Source: Paenibacillus_AR mesotrionivorans (GTDB taxonomy: Bacteria; Bacillota; Bacilli; Paenibacillales; NBRC-103111). From it: 64,000 bases of DNA. The notes under the pieces were generated by a model, which did not search any database, was not told where the DNA came from, and saw nothing but the letters and a program-made list of their open reading frames with translations. The DNA is taken from NCBI RefSeq assembly GCF_046098205.1, contig NZ_JBJURJ010000003.1:372001-436000 (forward strand), in the 5' to 3' direction. How positions within the stretch are numbered: position 1 is the stretch's first letter; every line of letters begins with the position of its first letter. The translations under genes were made by a program, and so were the position numbers. Of the stretch, positions 18,895 to 27,930 are shown piece after piece.

Positions 18895-19962
18895 TTATAC
18901 TTTAACAGATTGCAGCTTGACCTTCCAGTCCGCCTCCGGAATCCATTCCCCGGTGCTGAACTCTCTTCCCTTCAGCTCCACCCGGTCGGAGAAAACCTGC
19001 ACATACAGTCCCTGTGCGGCATCCTGCCGGACATGCTCATACTTGGCATTTAATACCCGTCCAACGGAGGAATTGACGAACCAATGGAAGCTTTCCTTCA
19101 AATAATGGGCGGTTCCGTTGGTGAAGTCCTGATGCCCATGGCCCGAGAATACAAACACATTGGGGTATGGCTTCAGAATTTCCCGGAACTTCTTCGCGGG
19201 AATCACCCGGTGGGAGCCGCCATCCTGCCCCGCCGCGGGCAGCGGCTGGTGAATCATCACAAATACCGGCCTGCCGGACGGATTGGCCGCCAGCCTGCTC
19301 TTCAGCCAGTTCAGTTGCTCATCCGAATACCAAGCACCTTCCCCCACATCCGTTCGGGTTTGCTGGTACACCTCTTGGGACATCATCAGGATCAGATGGC
19401 CGTTCACCTCCACCTCATAATACGGCTTCTCCAGCTTAAAAAACTCCAAAAACGCTGTTTTCGACTGCTCATCCGTTTGTCCGTTGGGAAAGCCCTTCTG
19501 GTTCCAATTGCCATCCTTATCGATCCACACCCGGTAATAATCATGATTACCCATGTTGGCATAATATGGCGGAAGCTTGTATTTGGACAATACGGAGCGC
19601 AGCTCCTTATAGTCCTTATCGGTCCCCGATTCCGTCACATCGCCGGTAAAAATAATACAATCCGTTGCGGACTGATGCTTCTTCGTAATTTCGTCCAGCG
19701 TTTTCTTCAAATGCTCCGAAGGATAAGCCACCCCCGAATTTACATGCAAGTCGCTCAGGATAAAAAAGGAAAGCAGCGGTCCCTCCGGACCTGCTGTTGG
19801 CGTCGCCGACGGAGCAGCAGCTGAAGGTGCGGGCGTAGGACTTCCCGTTACCCCGGGGATGTCTTCTCCCGTTCCCGGCCGCCACCGGACAAGCCCTGCA
19901 GCTACTGCAGCACCGCCCAGGGCAAGGGCAGCCAGCCATTGGAGAAATCCTCTTCGGTTCAT
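18895..19962 (-). CDS. Tat-exported calcineurin-like metallophosphoesterase
   Basis: The 355-residue protein starts MNRRGFLQWLAALALGGAAV, a twin-arginine signal with a hydrophobic stretch, followed by a Pro/Thr/Ala-rich linker and a metallophosphoesterase fold. The metal ligands are visible in order: DLHVN (D, H), GDVTESG (GD), GNHDYY (GNHD), MIHQPLP (H) and GHGHQD (GHxH). Such proteins hydrolyse phosphoesters outside the cell with two metal ions. Tat export would let metal loading occur inside the cytoplasm. Substrate unknown. Confidence 0.88.
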   Translation of the reverse strand: MNRRGFLQWLAALALGGAAVAAGLVRWRPGTGEDIPGVTGSPTPAPSAAAPSATPTAGPEGPLLSFFILSDLHVNSGVAYPSEHLKKTLDEITKKHQSATDCIIFTGDVTESGTDKDYKELRSVLSKYKLPPYYANMGNHDYYRVWIDKDGNWNQKGFPNGQTDEQSKTAFLEFFKLEKPYYEVEVNGHLILMMSQEVYQQTRTDVGEGAWYSDEQLNWLKSRLAANPSGRPVFVMIHQPLPAAGQDGGSHRVIPAKKFREILKPYPNVFVFSGHGHQDFTNGTAHYLKESFHWFVNSSVGRVLNAKYEHVRQDAAQGLYVQVFSDRVELKGREFSTGEWIPEADWKVKLQSVKV

Positions 19963-20359
19963 GTAACAGACCCCTTATCGATCATTTTTATATAGTACTC
20001 CTGCATGTTATTATACGATTTTCACCGGGTCCCTGTACATCTTAAGCTTTACCAGTCTGCCCGGAATAACGGGCTTCACATAACCCTTGCGAAAATCGAC
20101 AAAAAATCAGCCTAGATTCCCATTTTCGAGCTGGTATTCATGTAGATTTTTGACGAAAAAGCTCAAGTTTTCGAATAATAAACGTTATAATTAGTAAAAT
20201 GTTCGTTCTAAAGCCTCAATTGGTATAACTTGTATAATAATCATTGAAAATCTAGAATAAAGATGGTAGAATGTTGCATAAATCGACAAATTATTCCGAA
20301 AGTTGCTATGAAAATGAGCGAAATGAGCTAAAACGTACATCCACCGGGAGGCTAGAGGA
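19963..20359. other. 397-nt AT-rich gap upstream of the chemotaxis-like gene
   Basis: No protein-like frame is visible. The stretch 20080-20340 is markedly AT-rich for this window. A TATAAT at 20233-20238 is the best rightward -10 candidate but no good -35 box sits 17 nt upstream, and I could not match a SigD promoter. GGGAGGCTAGAGG just before 20360 is the ribosome site. Confidence 0.45.
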
Positions 20360-21445
20360 ATGATCTACTATGTTTTACCTTGGACAATTTGCTTAGGATT
20401 GTTAGCCTACATTGTGTATACCAAACGCACAGCAGTTCATACCACTTCTTTGCAGCCAGCGGATGGGGATGCACCGGACACGTCCGCCGCATTGCTTTCC
20501 GACAGCGGTGTGAAGGATCTCCTCAATCAAGCCACCGAATCCATTATTGAATTGAGTACCTCCAGCAATACTCTTGTAAGCCATGCGGACAAGATCCGGT
20601 GTGATATGGAAATCGTATCAGCCATCACCGAGGAGCTTTCCGCCGCCATTCAGGAAACGGCAGCCGCCTCAGAGGAGATTGCCGCCTCCGTTACCGAAAT
20701 GGAGAATATGATGACCGTCATCTCCACAGAAACCAGCGTCGCCGGCGCGACAGCAGATGAGATCCGGGAACGGGCCAATGAGCTCCGGGAGAGCTCCATA
20801 AGCTCCAAATCGGAGACGGAGAGGATGTACTCGGACGTCAAGGACGCACTGGTGACTGCTCTGGAGCGGTCCAAGGCCGTAGCGGAGATTTATATCTTCG
20901 CCGAAAAAATCATGGAGATCGCCAGCCAAACCAAGCTGCTTTCCTTAAATGCCAATATTGAAGCTGCACGGTCGGGTGAGCATGGAAGAGGCTTTGCCGT
21001 GGTGGCTACGGAGATCAATAAGCTGGCCGCCTTATCCTCCGACACCGCCTCCAGCATCAAAAAATATATCGATGAGGTCAGACTATCCGTTAATGACCTC
21101 TCCACTAGTTCCAAAACCATGGTGGATTTTATCGACAGCAACATTCTCAACGACTATGACAATCTGATCGAGCAAAGCCAGCAATATTATGAGGATTCCG
21201 CCAAGTTTAACACTTCCATCGGCAAGATCAACGAGATGGTAGATCAGCTGTGCAGTACCGGGGCAGGCATCTCCATTGCCGTAAGCCAGCTGACGCAGAA
21301 TAACATCGAAGGTGCCGCCGGAACACAGGAAATCACCGCCTCCATTAATGAGGTGATGGAAAGCTGCCATCTGGTTTTCCGCAACGCCTCCGACAATACC
21401 AAAAATGTGGACAAGCTTGCCGAAACCATCATGGGTGCAGGCTGA
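20360..21445 (+). CDS. Methyl-accepting chemotaxis-like signalling protein
   Basis: The 361-residue protein has one N-terminal membrane helix (residues 1-22), a short linker and a long coiled-coil ending in the conserved signalling hairpin EIASQTKLLSLNANIEAARSGEHGRGFAVVATEINKLA (about residues 190-230; quoted in parts in the family as the CheA/CheW contact). There is no periplasmic sensor and no HAMP domain, so it is shorter than transducers such as TlpA/McpB. It may sense a membrane or cytoplasmic state. GGAGG precedes the ATG. The SDR gene follows by 38 nt on the same strand. Confidence 0.82.
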   Translation: MIYYVLPWTICLGLLAYIVYTKRTAVHTTSLQPADGDAPDTSAALLSDSGVKDLLNQATESIIELSTSSNTLVSHADKIRCDMEIVSAITEELSAAIQETAAASEEIAASVTEMENMMTVISTETSVAGATADEIRERANELRESSISSKSETERMYSDVKDALVTALERSKAVAEIYIFAEKIMEIASQTKLLSLNANIEAARSGEHGRGFAVVATEINKLAALSSDTASSIKKYIDEVRLSVNDLSTSSKTMVDFIDSNILNDYDNLIEQSQQYYEDSAKFNTSIGKINEMVDQLCSTGAGISIAVSQLTQNNIEGAAGTQEITASINEVMESCHLVFRNASDNTKNVDKLAETIMGAG

Positions 21446-21483
21446 TAACCATATAACCCCATTCACAGAAAGGATCGGTATCC

Positions 21484-22269
21484 ATGAGTAAACCACTGGA
21501 GAATCAGGTTGCAATCGTAACAGGCGGGGGAACAGGCATCGGCAGAGGCATCTGCATCGATTTGGCCAATAGAGGCGCGAAGGTTATCATTACCGGTAGA
21601 AGACTGTCCATGCTGGACGAAACTAAGACCATCATTGAGCAAAATGGCGGTTGGGCCCAAAGCGTAGTGCTGGATGTGGCCAACAAAGATAATATTAATG
21701 AGGTTATTGACCAAGTTTACGCCGAACATGGGCGGATCGATATCTTCGTCAACAATGCCGGGAACTTAAGTGAACCCGCTTTTGTCTACAACATGAAGGA
21801 TGAGGATTGGGATGCCGTCCTCAAAACTCATCTGTACGGCTCCTTCTATTGCCTAAAGGCTGTCTCCAAAAAAATGAAGGAAGCCAACTACGGCAGAATC
21901 CTGAATATTTCCTCTGTTGCAGCTATCAACGGCTTTAACGGCAGCGTCAACTACGCCGCAGCCAAGGGCGGAATTGAAGCGATGACCAAATCCCTGGCCA
22001 AGGAGCTGGGGGTTCATGGGATTACCGTCAACGCCATTCAGCCGGGTATTATCGAAACCCCGATGGCTACGGATTTCGTAGCGGCCATGGGTGAAACCTT
22101 CATCAAGGACACTCCAGTAAGAAGATTGGGCCAGCCCCAAGACGTGGCTGTTGCCGCAGCCTTCTACTGCTCTCCGGAAGCCGGCTTCATTACCGGCACC
22201 ATTCTGAAGGTGGATGGCGGTTACATGCTGCAGTCCAGTATGGACCAGTTTGTGTTTAGTGTTTGCTAG
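21484..22269 (+). CDS. SDR family NAD(P)-dependent oxidoreductase
   Basis: The 261-residue classical short-chain dehydrogenase has the cofactor loop TGGGTGIGRG (residues 12-21), the structural NNAG motif, and the catalytic Ser, Tyr and Lys in NISSVAAINGFNGSVNYAAAKGG. It most resembles 3-oxoacyl-ACP reductase/glucose 1-dehydrogenase type enzymes; the substrate cannot be told from sequence. AAAGGA lies ahead of the ATG at 21484. The C-terminal SMDQFVFSVC extends slightly past the usual family end. Confidence 0.88.
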   Translation: MSKPLENQVAIVTGGGTGIGRGICIDLANRGAKVIITGRRLSMLDETKTIIEQNGGWAQSVVLDVANKDNINEVIDQVYAEHGRIDIFVNNAGNLSEPAFVYNMKDEDWDAVLKTHLYGSFYCLKAVSKKMKEANYGRILNISSVAAINGFNGSVNYAAAKGGIEAMTKSLAKELGVHGITVNAIQPGIIETPMATDFVAAMGETFIKDTPVRRLGQPQDVAVAAAFYCSPEAGFITGTILKVDGGYMLQSSMDQFVFSVC

Positions 22270-22313
22270 TAAGTTTTTTTATTGGTATAATATTACATAA
22301 TTAAACAATAAAG

Positions 22314-22339
22314 AACCGCCGGTTTGTTCTCCGGCGGTT
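22314..22339. terminator. Bidirectional terminator between SDR gene and zwf
   Basis: AACCGCCGG pairs with CCGGCGGTT and is followed by TTTTCC on the plus strand and A/T-rich sequence on the minus strand. Confidence 0.85.
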
Positions 22340-22346
22340 TTCCTAT

Positions 22347-23900
22347 TTATTCCTGCCCCTTCACCCACAGCACATCGCTTTCCTCTTGACCGTTAATCGG
22401 CCACCAATGGAAACCGTCCTCCGCCAGCAGCTTATCCATCGCCTCCGGTCCCCAGGACCCGGCCGGGTACAGATTCAGGTCGCGGGAATCCTTGCTCCAG
22501 GCTTGGACGATCCGGTCCACGAAGCGCCATTGCAGAGACACCTCATCCCAACGGGTAAAGTACGTGGATTCCCCACGGGCTGCATCATATAAAAGCCGTT
22601 CGTAAGCTTCCGGTGTATTTAAGCCGACCTGGCAGCTTTGGCAGAAGTCCATGGCTACGGGAATAATCATGGAGTCGGAGCCCGGCTGTTTAGCATTGAT
22701 TTTGATGTAAATACCCTCCAGCGGATTCACCCGGAACACCAGCAGATTGGGCTGAAGCTTGGTCCGTTTGGCCAGATAGACATTATCCGGCATGTTCTTG
22801 AACTCCACCACCACCTCGGTGGTTTTTACCGGCAGCCGTTTGCCTGTCCGGATATAGAAAGGAACCCCTGCCCAGCGGAAATTATCCACGTACAGACGTG
22901 CGCCAAAATAGGTTTCCGTCACCGAATCCGGCGACACGGCATCCTCGGAGCGGTAGCCGGGCAGCGCCTTGCCCCGGAGCACTCCGTCGGTATATTGGCC
23001 GCGCACCACATTGGCCCGCACATCCTCCGCTGTTTCGTGGATGCGCAGGGAACGGAGCACCTTCACCTTCTCATCCCGGATATCCTCTGGATTCAGTCTG
23101 GAGGGCGGCTCCATAGCCATCATGGTCACCATTTGGAGCATATGGTTTTGACCCATATCCCGGATAGCGCCGGAATGGTCGTAATACCCTCCGCGCTCCT
23201 CCACCCCAACAGTTTCGCTCAGGGTAATCTGGATATTGGCAATATATTTGTTGTTCCACAGCGGCTCAAAAAAAGCATTGGCAAACCGGATGATCTCAAT
23301 ATTCTGGACCATCTCCTTGCCCAGGTAGTGGTCGATCCGGAAGATTTCCTCCTCGCGGAATACCTCGCCGATCTGGCGGTTCAGCTTTTCCGCCGATTCC
23401 AGGTCATAGCCGAAGGGCTTCTCAATAACCAGACGGTTCCAGCCGCTGCCTTCCAAGAGGCCGCCCAGCTTCAAATTATTGGCTACTCCGGCGAACAGCT
23501 CCGGCGCCAGAGCCAGATAAAACAGCCGATTCCCCTTGATGTCGAACTTGTCCTCCAGCCGCTCGGACGCGTCCTTCAGAGCCTTGTAGCCCTCCACATT
23601 GTGAATGTCCAGGGACAAATATTCGAAGTGCTCCACAAAGCGCTGCCAGATTTCATCCTCGGCATTCAGCTTGTAGCGGGCGAACTCGGTAATGGACTGG
23701 AGAAGATCCGCCTTGAATTGCTCCTTGGTCCGGGCTCTGCGTGCCAGCCCGATCACCGCAAACCGTTCGGGGAGCTTGCCCTCTTTGTAGAGGCTGAAAA
23801 AAGCGGGGAACAGCTTCCGCTTCGCCAAGTCTCCCGTTGCTCCAAAGATAAAAAACACCGCACCGTTGTCTTTAAACGCGTCTAAGCGCGAATCGCTCAT
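22347..23900 (-). CDS. zwf: Glucose-6-phosphate 1-dehydrogenase
   Basis: Start chosen at 23900 (MSDSRLDAFKDNGAVFFIFG) with GAAGG nine bases upstream; the longer frame to 23981 is unsupported. The 517-residue enzyme carries the NADP loop GATGDLAKRKLFPA and the substrate site RIDHYLGKEMVQN. It oxidises glucose 6-phosphate to the 6-phosphogluconolactone and feeds NADPH and the pentose phosphate pathway. The gene is monocistronic, bounded by terminators on both sides. Confidence 0.95.
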   Translation of the reverse strand: MSDSRLDAFKDNGAVFFIFGATGDLAKRKLFPAFFSLYKEGKLPERFAVIGLARRARTKEQFKADLLQSITEFARYKLNAEDEIWQRFVEHFEYLSLDIHNVEGYKALKDASERLEDKFDIKGNRLFYLALAPELFAGVANNLKLGGLLEGSGWNRLVIEKPFGYDLESAEKLNRQIGEVFREEEIFRIDHYLGKEMVQNIEIIRFANAFFEPLWNNKYIANIQITLSETVGVEERGGYYDHSGAIRDMGQNHMLQMVTMMAMEPPSRLNPEDIRDEKVKVLRSLRIHETAEDVRANVVRGQYTDGVLRGKALPGYRSEDAVSPDSVTETYFGARLYVDNFRWAGVPFYIRTGKRLPVKTTEVVVEFKNMPDNVYLAKRTKLQPNLLVFRVNPLEGIYIKINAKQPGSDSMIIPVAMDFCQSCQVGLNTPEAYERLLYDAARGESTYFTRWDEVSLQWRFVDRIVQAWSKDSRDLNLYPAGSWGPEAMDKLLAEDGFHWWPINGQEESDVLWVKGQE

Positions 23901-24040
23901 GGACTTGGCCTTCTTCCCTCGTGTAGTAAAAATTATTAAGTAAAGTGTAGCATACCTTCGCGCCATTCCCAAACCTAACAACCGCTTTCACATAAATTAA
24001 TCGATATTCGAAAGGATGTCCCGCGTATCCCCGCAAAAAA

Positions 24041-24066
24041 ACAGGGGCTGCACGCTGCGCCCCTGT
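24041..24066 (-). terminator. Rho-independent terminator of the GNAT gene
   Basis: ACAGGGGC pairs with GCCCCTGT and is followed by seven T residues in the leftward direction. Confidence 0.85.
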
Positions 24067-24082
24067 GCTGTCCGATATCCTT

Positions 24083-24532
24083 CTATCTCACCATTCTGGA
24101 TAAAATCAGCATCCGGTGCTCAGGCAAATAGCTTTCCACCCGGAAACCCTTCCTTTCATAAAACTGCCTGGCGTGATAATTGGGCTCATCGACGCCTAAC
24201 TGCATGTAATGCGCCCCCTGCCTCCGTCCGTAGCGCTCCGCCGTTTCAATCAGCGCACTGCCGATGCCGCGGCCCTCCGCCGACTTGGATACCGCCAGCA
24301 TGTCGATGGATAACGTGGTCCCCTCCGTTTTGCAGCTGATGAAACCGGCAGGCTTGCCGCCGCTCCCCTCCGCCACATATACCCTGCATTTACGCCATCT
24401 GCTGATAATTTCGCTGCGTCTGAATTTGACTGACGGTCTTGCCTGCCGGGCAAAAGGCATCAGCCGGGTCAAAATCAGCTGAAACAGCTCCTTGTCATCC
24501 TGCTCCGGAATCCGGGTCCGTATCTTGATCAT
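24083..24532 (-). CDS. GNAT family N-acetyltransferase
   Basis: The 149-residue protein has the acetyl-CoA pyrophosphate loop KSAEGRGIGSALIE (about residues 86-99) and the closing family pattern NYHARQFYERKGFRVESYLP. It transfers an acetyl group from acetyl-CoA to an amine; acceptor unknown. It is a single-gene unit with its own terminator. Confidence 0.88.
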   Translation of the reverse strand: MIKIRTRIPEQDDKELFQLILTRLMPFARQARPSVKFRRSEIISRWRKCRVYVAEGSGGKPAGFISCKTEGTTLSIDMLAVSKSAEGRGIGSALIETAERYGRRQGAHYMQLGVDEPNYHARQFYERKGFRVESYLPEHRMLILSRMVR

Positions 24533-24723
24533 GCCGTATCGCGCTCCCTTTTGAAGCCCTTGTTGCTACATCTTACGGCTTCTGCCCGTATTCGGTCATA
24601 GGCGAACAGGCAATTCTCCATACCATGAATGGGCCTGGCAGGATAAGGCCTCATAATCATGCCAGGCCTGATGGAGGATGCTATAATAGGGATAAATCCG
24701 GCCTTACCAAAAGGAGGTTGCCC

Positions 24724-25947
24724 ATGCTGCCCATCCGACCTGTACGCAGGCTGCAATCCTACGAGGAGCATCTCGACTTTTACCGGTACAGCGCCACGGC
24801 CATTACCCGCAGAGCCCAATCCCCTTATGCGCATATGCGGCGGAAAGCAGCCTCTTTTCCCTATGCCAAGGAAGCGGATATTGAAGCGGCGGAGCGGTTT
24901 GCCGTTGCATTGGCCATGGTATTGGCGGGATCAGCCACGCTGAAGGGGCTCGCCGAGCAGCTGGCGGACCCGACGGCAAGCCAGGCACTGAACCGGCGCG
25001 CAGTGGAAAACGGCAATCCGGAGGCGGTTCACGTAAAGGCGGAGCCAGGGGCCCCTGTAGCGGAGTATACCTTGGAGATCAGGCGCCTGGCCGCCCCTCA
25101 GATCAGCCGCACTGCCTACTTCACACCTGATGCACCCACCACCATCCGGCATGGCCTGAACAGATTGGTGCTTGCTACCCGTCAGGATAACAAGGAGCTG
25201 CAATGGCTGTCGGGAGAGAACATGTCCCATAAAACCGCCTTAACTTGGCTCAAAAACAGCATCAACGCCGCCGACCGTAAGGTCCGCGCATCCTTGGAGA
25301 AGGATCCGGAAACCGGCCGGATCAGGCTGGTGCTGGAGGCCGCGGCAAGCGGTGCCGACGGCGCCTTTTTCCTGCAGGATCTGGAGGGCAATATGGCATC
25401 GGCCACAGGATTGCTTATTAAGGACCAGACTGCAGCCGATGCCCAATTCCGGATCAATGGGGGAGACTGGCAGTTTGTGAACGATAACCGCGTCATACTC
25501 CTGCCCGCCCTCGGGCTGCAGCTTCAGCTGCTCTCCGCTACAACCAGTCCTGCCGTTTTCAGCGTGGCCCCCGACTGGGACCACATCCGGGAAAAGCTGC
25601 TGCAGCTAAACACGGCGATGGACGTGCTGGAGCAGCGCCTGGCCCAGTCTGCAGACTATCTTAACCCCCGCTTCCACCGGGAATTGCTCCGCCTCCGGGA
25701 AACCTTCCCTCCCGAGGAGGAGCTGCGGGACTCTGGACAATTAGCCGAACTTGCCGCTCTCCTTACTGGTGGACACGGCCTGATTCCCGGCCTGTTAGCC
25801 CTGATCAGGGAGATGGAATCGGTGCCTGCGGAGGAGCTGCTGAACCGGGATAACAGTCGTTACAAGCGCTACGCCAATTATTTGGCCTCCCGGGAGTGGT
25901 ATTCCCAGCTGCCCCATCAGGGCTTGTTATTGAACCGTTTCCTGTAA
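24724..25947 (+). CDS. FliD-like (flagellar cap-like) protein outside a flagellar locus
   Basis: Start at 24724 (MLPIRPVRRLQSYEEH) is set by AAAGGAGG just upstream. The 407-residue protein has no signal peptide or membrane helix. Residues about 100-240 follow the order of hook-associated protein 2: an AEPGAPVAEYTLEIRRLAAPQ segment like the FliD N-terminal GTYSI-V-LA repeat, then LTWLKNSINAADRKVRASLE and GRIRLVLEAAASGADGAFFL like the FliD INxAxxGVxAS and RLVLTSxxTGAxNAF blocks. The N-terminal coiled coil and C-terminal LL-NRFL end suggest a filament-type assembly. No flagellar gene lies nearby. Homology is weak by eye and the function is unknown. Confidence 0.5.
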   Translation: MLPIRPVRRLQSYEEHLDFYRYSATAITRRAQSPYAHMRRKAASFPYAKEADIEAAERFAVALAMVLAGSATLKGLAEQLADPTASQALNRRAVENGNPEAVHVKAEPGAPVAEYTLEIRRLAAPQISRTAYFTPDAPTTIRHGLNRLVLATRQDNKELQWLSGENMSHKTALTWLKNSINAADRKVRASLEKDPETGRIRLVLEAAASGADGAFFLQDLEGNMASATGLLIKDQTAADAQFRINGGDWQFVNDNRVILLPALGLQLQLLSATTSPAVFSVAPDWDHIREKLLQLNTAMDVLEQRLAQSADYLNPRFHRELLRLRETFPPEEELRDSGQLAELAALLTGGHGLIPGLLALIREMESVPAEELLNRDNSRYKRYANYLASREWYSQLPHQGLLLNRFL

Positions 25948-25971
25948 ATCTCCAACCTTGCCCAAAACAAA

Positions 25972-26007
25972 AAGCCTCCGCTTTCCCTAATGGGAATCCG
26001 GAGGCTT
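25972..26007. terminator. Bidirectional terminator, FliD-like gene and liaR
   Basis: AAGCCTCCG pairs with CGGAGGCTT between the two convergent genes, with A-rich and T-rich flanks. Confidence 0.85.
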
Positions 26008-26024
26008 ATTCCTAACGGCCCGTA

Positions 26025-26681
26025 CTACTGGGCCAAGCCGTGTTTATGGGCGTATATGGCTGCCTGAGTGCGGTCATCCACACCCAATTTAGCGAGAATG
26101 TTGGTGACATGGAACTTAACCGTTTTGATGCCGATAAACAGCGCATCCGCCACCTCCTGATTGGACTTGCCTCCGGCGATAAGCTGGAGCACCTCCATCT
26201 CCCGGTCCGTCAGGTCCTCATGTGGAGCATGGGCAGGTTTGGGCTGGCGGAAGCGGTTCATGATTTTGGAGGCCACCTGGGATTCCAGAATGGACTGCCC
26301 CCGCGCCGCAGCACGGATGGCCGCTGCAATTTCCGTCGCTCTGGAGGTTTTGAGCAGATAGCTGAAGGCGCCGGCTTCAATAACCGGATACATCTTCTCA
26401 TCATCCAGATAGCTGGTCAGAACGATCACCCGGCAATCGGGCACCAGCTGCAACAGCCGCCGCGTGGTTTCAATGCCGTCCATCCCATCCATCACCAGAT
26501 CCATCAGTACCACATCCGGCTTGTATTCCTGGGCCAGACGGATGCCGTCCGTGCCGTTGCTGGCTTCGCCCACAACCTCGATCCCGTCCTCCGTGCCCAG
26601 CACGGCGGCCAGCCCGATACGCACCATCTCGTGGTCGTCCACCAGCAGTACCTTAATGGACTCTTCCGCTTGTTCTTCCAT
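26025..26681 (-). CDS. liaR: LiaR-type NarL/LuxR response regulator
   Basis: Start at 26681 (MEEQAEESIKVLLVDDHEMV) has AAGGAG upstream. The 218-residue protein has a receiver domain with the acidic pair DDH and phosphoacceptor Asp in DVVLMDLVMDGMDG, and a LuxR-type helix-turn-helix (LTDREMEVLQLIAGGKSNQE, then KTVKFHVTNILAKLGV). It overlaps the kinase gene by 29 nt. Together with the upstream LiaF and LiaS homologues it should drive the PspA/LiaI-type genes under envelope stress. Confidence 0.92.
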   Translation of the reverse strand: MEEQAEESIKVLLVDDHEMVRIGLAAVLGTEDGIEVVGEASNGTDGIRLAQEYKPDVVLMDLVMDGMDGIETTRRLLQLVPDCRVIVLTSYLDDEKMYPVIEAGAFSYLLKTSRATEIAAAIRAAARGQSILESQVASKIMNRFRQPKPAHAPHEDLTDREMEVLQLIAGGKSNQEVADALFIGIKTVKFHVTNILAKLGVDDRTQAAIYAHKHGLAQ

Positions 26682-27732
26682 TAACCAGCTCTCCTTCCTC
26701 TTCACTCATCACCGGCGCGCGGATTTCGATCCGTGTTCCTTTGCCCGGAGCGGAAACAATGTTCAGCGAACCGCCGATTTCAGTGACTCTCTCCCGCATG
26801 GACATCAGCCCGTAGGAGGCATGTTTCTCCTCATCCGGGGAGAATCCGACACCGTTGTCCCGCACAGATAACCGGACAAGGTCAGCGGGACACTGCAGCT
26901 TAATCTCCATCTGGGTTGCCTTGGAATGGCGCAGGGTATTGGACAACGCCTCCTGCACAATCCGGAATAGCTGATCCTCAATCCCCTTGGGCAGCTGGAG
27001 CTCCTCATCCATTTCATATGTAATATCTATGGGCACCTTGGCCTGAAGCTCCGCCAGCAGCTCCCGCAGTCCTTGGGCAAGCCGCTTGCCCTCCAGATGC
27101 ACAGGCCGCAGATGAAGCAACAAAGCCCTCATTTCCGATTGGGCCACAGAGGACATTTCCTCAATCAGGTGAATCTGCCGTTTCGCTTTTTCAAAATCCT
27201 TCTCCAGTGTTCGCCCCACCGCCGTAGCCGTCATGGAAATGGCAAACAGCTGCTGGCTGACCGCATCATGAAGATCCCGGGCCAGACGCTGCCGTTCCTC
27301 CACCACTGCAGAATACCGCGCTTTTTCCGCCAGCTCCGCATTGTTGGTGGACAACCGCTGGAGGGAAGACACCTGCTCCTCCCACTTCCGGGACATCCGG
27401 TTCAGCTGTTGACCCAAACGGCCAATCTCATCCTCACCCAGATACGGCACCGCACGGGAAAGATTCCCCTTCTCCAGGAGCATCATCACGTCCTGAAGCT
27501 GCTCCAGCCGGGCAGAATTACGATGGCTGGACCAAAAGCCGTACGCCCCGCCGACCAGCACGGAGGCGCCCGCCATTCCCAAAAACAGCTTCACCGCCTC
27601 TCCCCACGAGGAGAAATCCTTCAGAAACCCGTATATATAAAGAAAGTACAGCGCAAGCCCCAACAACGCCAGACTGAATACAATGGATTCGCCCATGCTG
27701 CGCCAAATCATATTGGTCAGTCGTTTGCCCAC
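26653..27732 (-). CDS. liaS: LiaS-type sensor histidine kinase
   Basis: GTG at 27732 is chosen because AGGAGGGG lies five bases upstream. The 359-residue kinase has two membrane helices (about residues 14-33 and 46-66) with almost no extracellular loop, an intramembrane-sensing layout, then a HAMP-like segment, the HisKA_3 box RDLHDAVSQQLFAISMTA with its phosphoacceptor His, and the ATPase motifs NGVGF and YGLMSMRER. In Bacillus LiaS is held off by LiaF until cell-wall antibiotics act on the membrane. The gene start lies 32 nt from the inverted-repeat element at 27764-27924. Confidence 0.92.
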   Translation of the reverse strand: MGKRLTNMIWRSMGESIVFSLALLGLALYFLYIYGFLKDFSSWGEAVKLFLGMAGASVLVGGAYGFWSSHRNSARLEQLQDVMMLLEKGNLSRAVPYLGEDEIGRLGQQLNRMSRKWEEQVSSLQRLSTNNAELAEKARYSAVVEERQRLARDLHDAVSQQLFAISMTATAVGRTLEKDFEKAKRQIHLIEEMSSVAQSEMRALLLHLRPVHLEGKRLAQGLRELLAELQAKVPIDITYEMDEELQLPKGIEDQLFRIVQEALSNTLRHSKATQMEIKLQCPADLVRLSVRDNGVGFSPDEEKHASYGLMSMRERVTEIGGSLNIVSAPGKGTRIEIRAPVMSEEEGELVNGRTSGRVH

Positions 27733-27763
27733 GGGCGTCCCCTCCTGAACATTACCGAATGTT

Positions 27764-27924
27764 AGGCCGTGTCTGAAAACTCGTTGCGGCATCTTTCACT
27801 GCCTTTTCGCCCCTTGCTTCGTCACTTCCGCTTGACGTACCCCCGGTACGCCTTCGCGAAAGTTCCTTGCTATGGACGAAAATTCCGTAAAATCTGCTCC
27901 CCTCGGAGTTTTCAGACACGCCCT
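27764..27924. repeat. 161-bp inverted-repeat element (MITE-like) in the liaF-liaS junction
   Basis: The ends AGGCCGTGTCTGAAAACTC (27764-27782) and its complement (27906-27924) form a 19-bp stem with one mismatch. The 123-nt interior holds a second palindrome, GTACCCCCGGTAC. There is no reading frame. The arm sequence is shared with the hairpin after sspI at 15019 and, in part, with the hairpins at 10492 and 33907, which points to a dispersed family. It lies inside what would otherwise be a continuous liaF-liaS-liaR transcript. Confidence 0.75.
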
Positions 27925-27930
27925 ATTCAA

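Noticed and set aside
20080..20359. SigD (flagellar) promoter before the chemotaxis-like gene
   Set aside because: No TAAA followed at the right distance by a GCCGATAT-like box is present.
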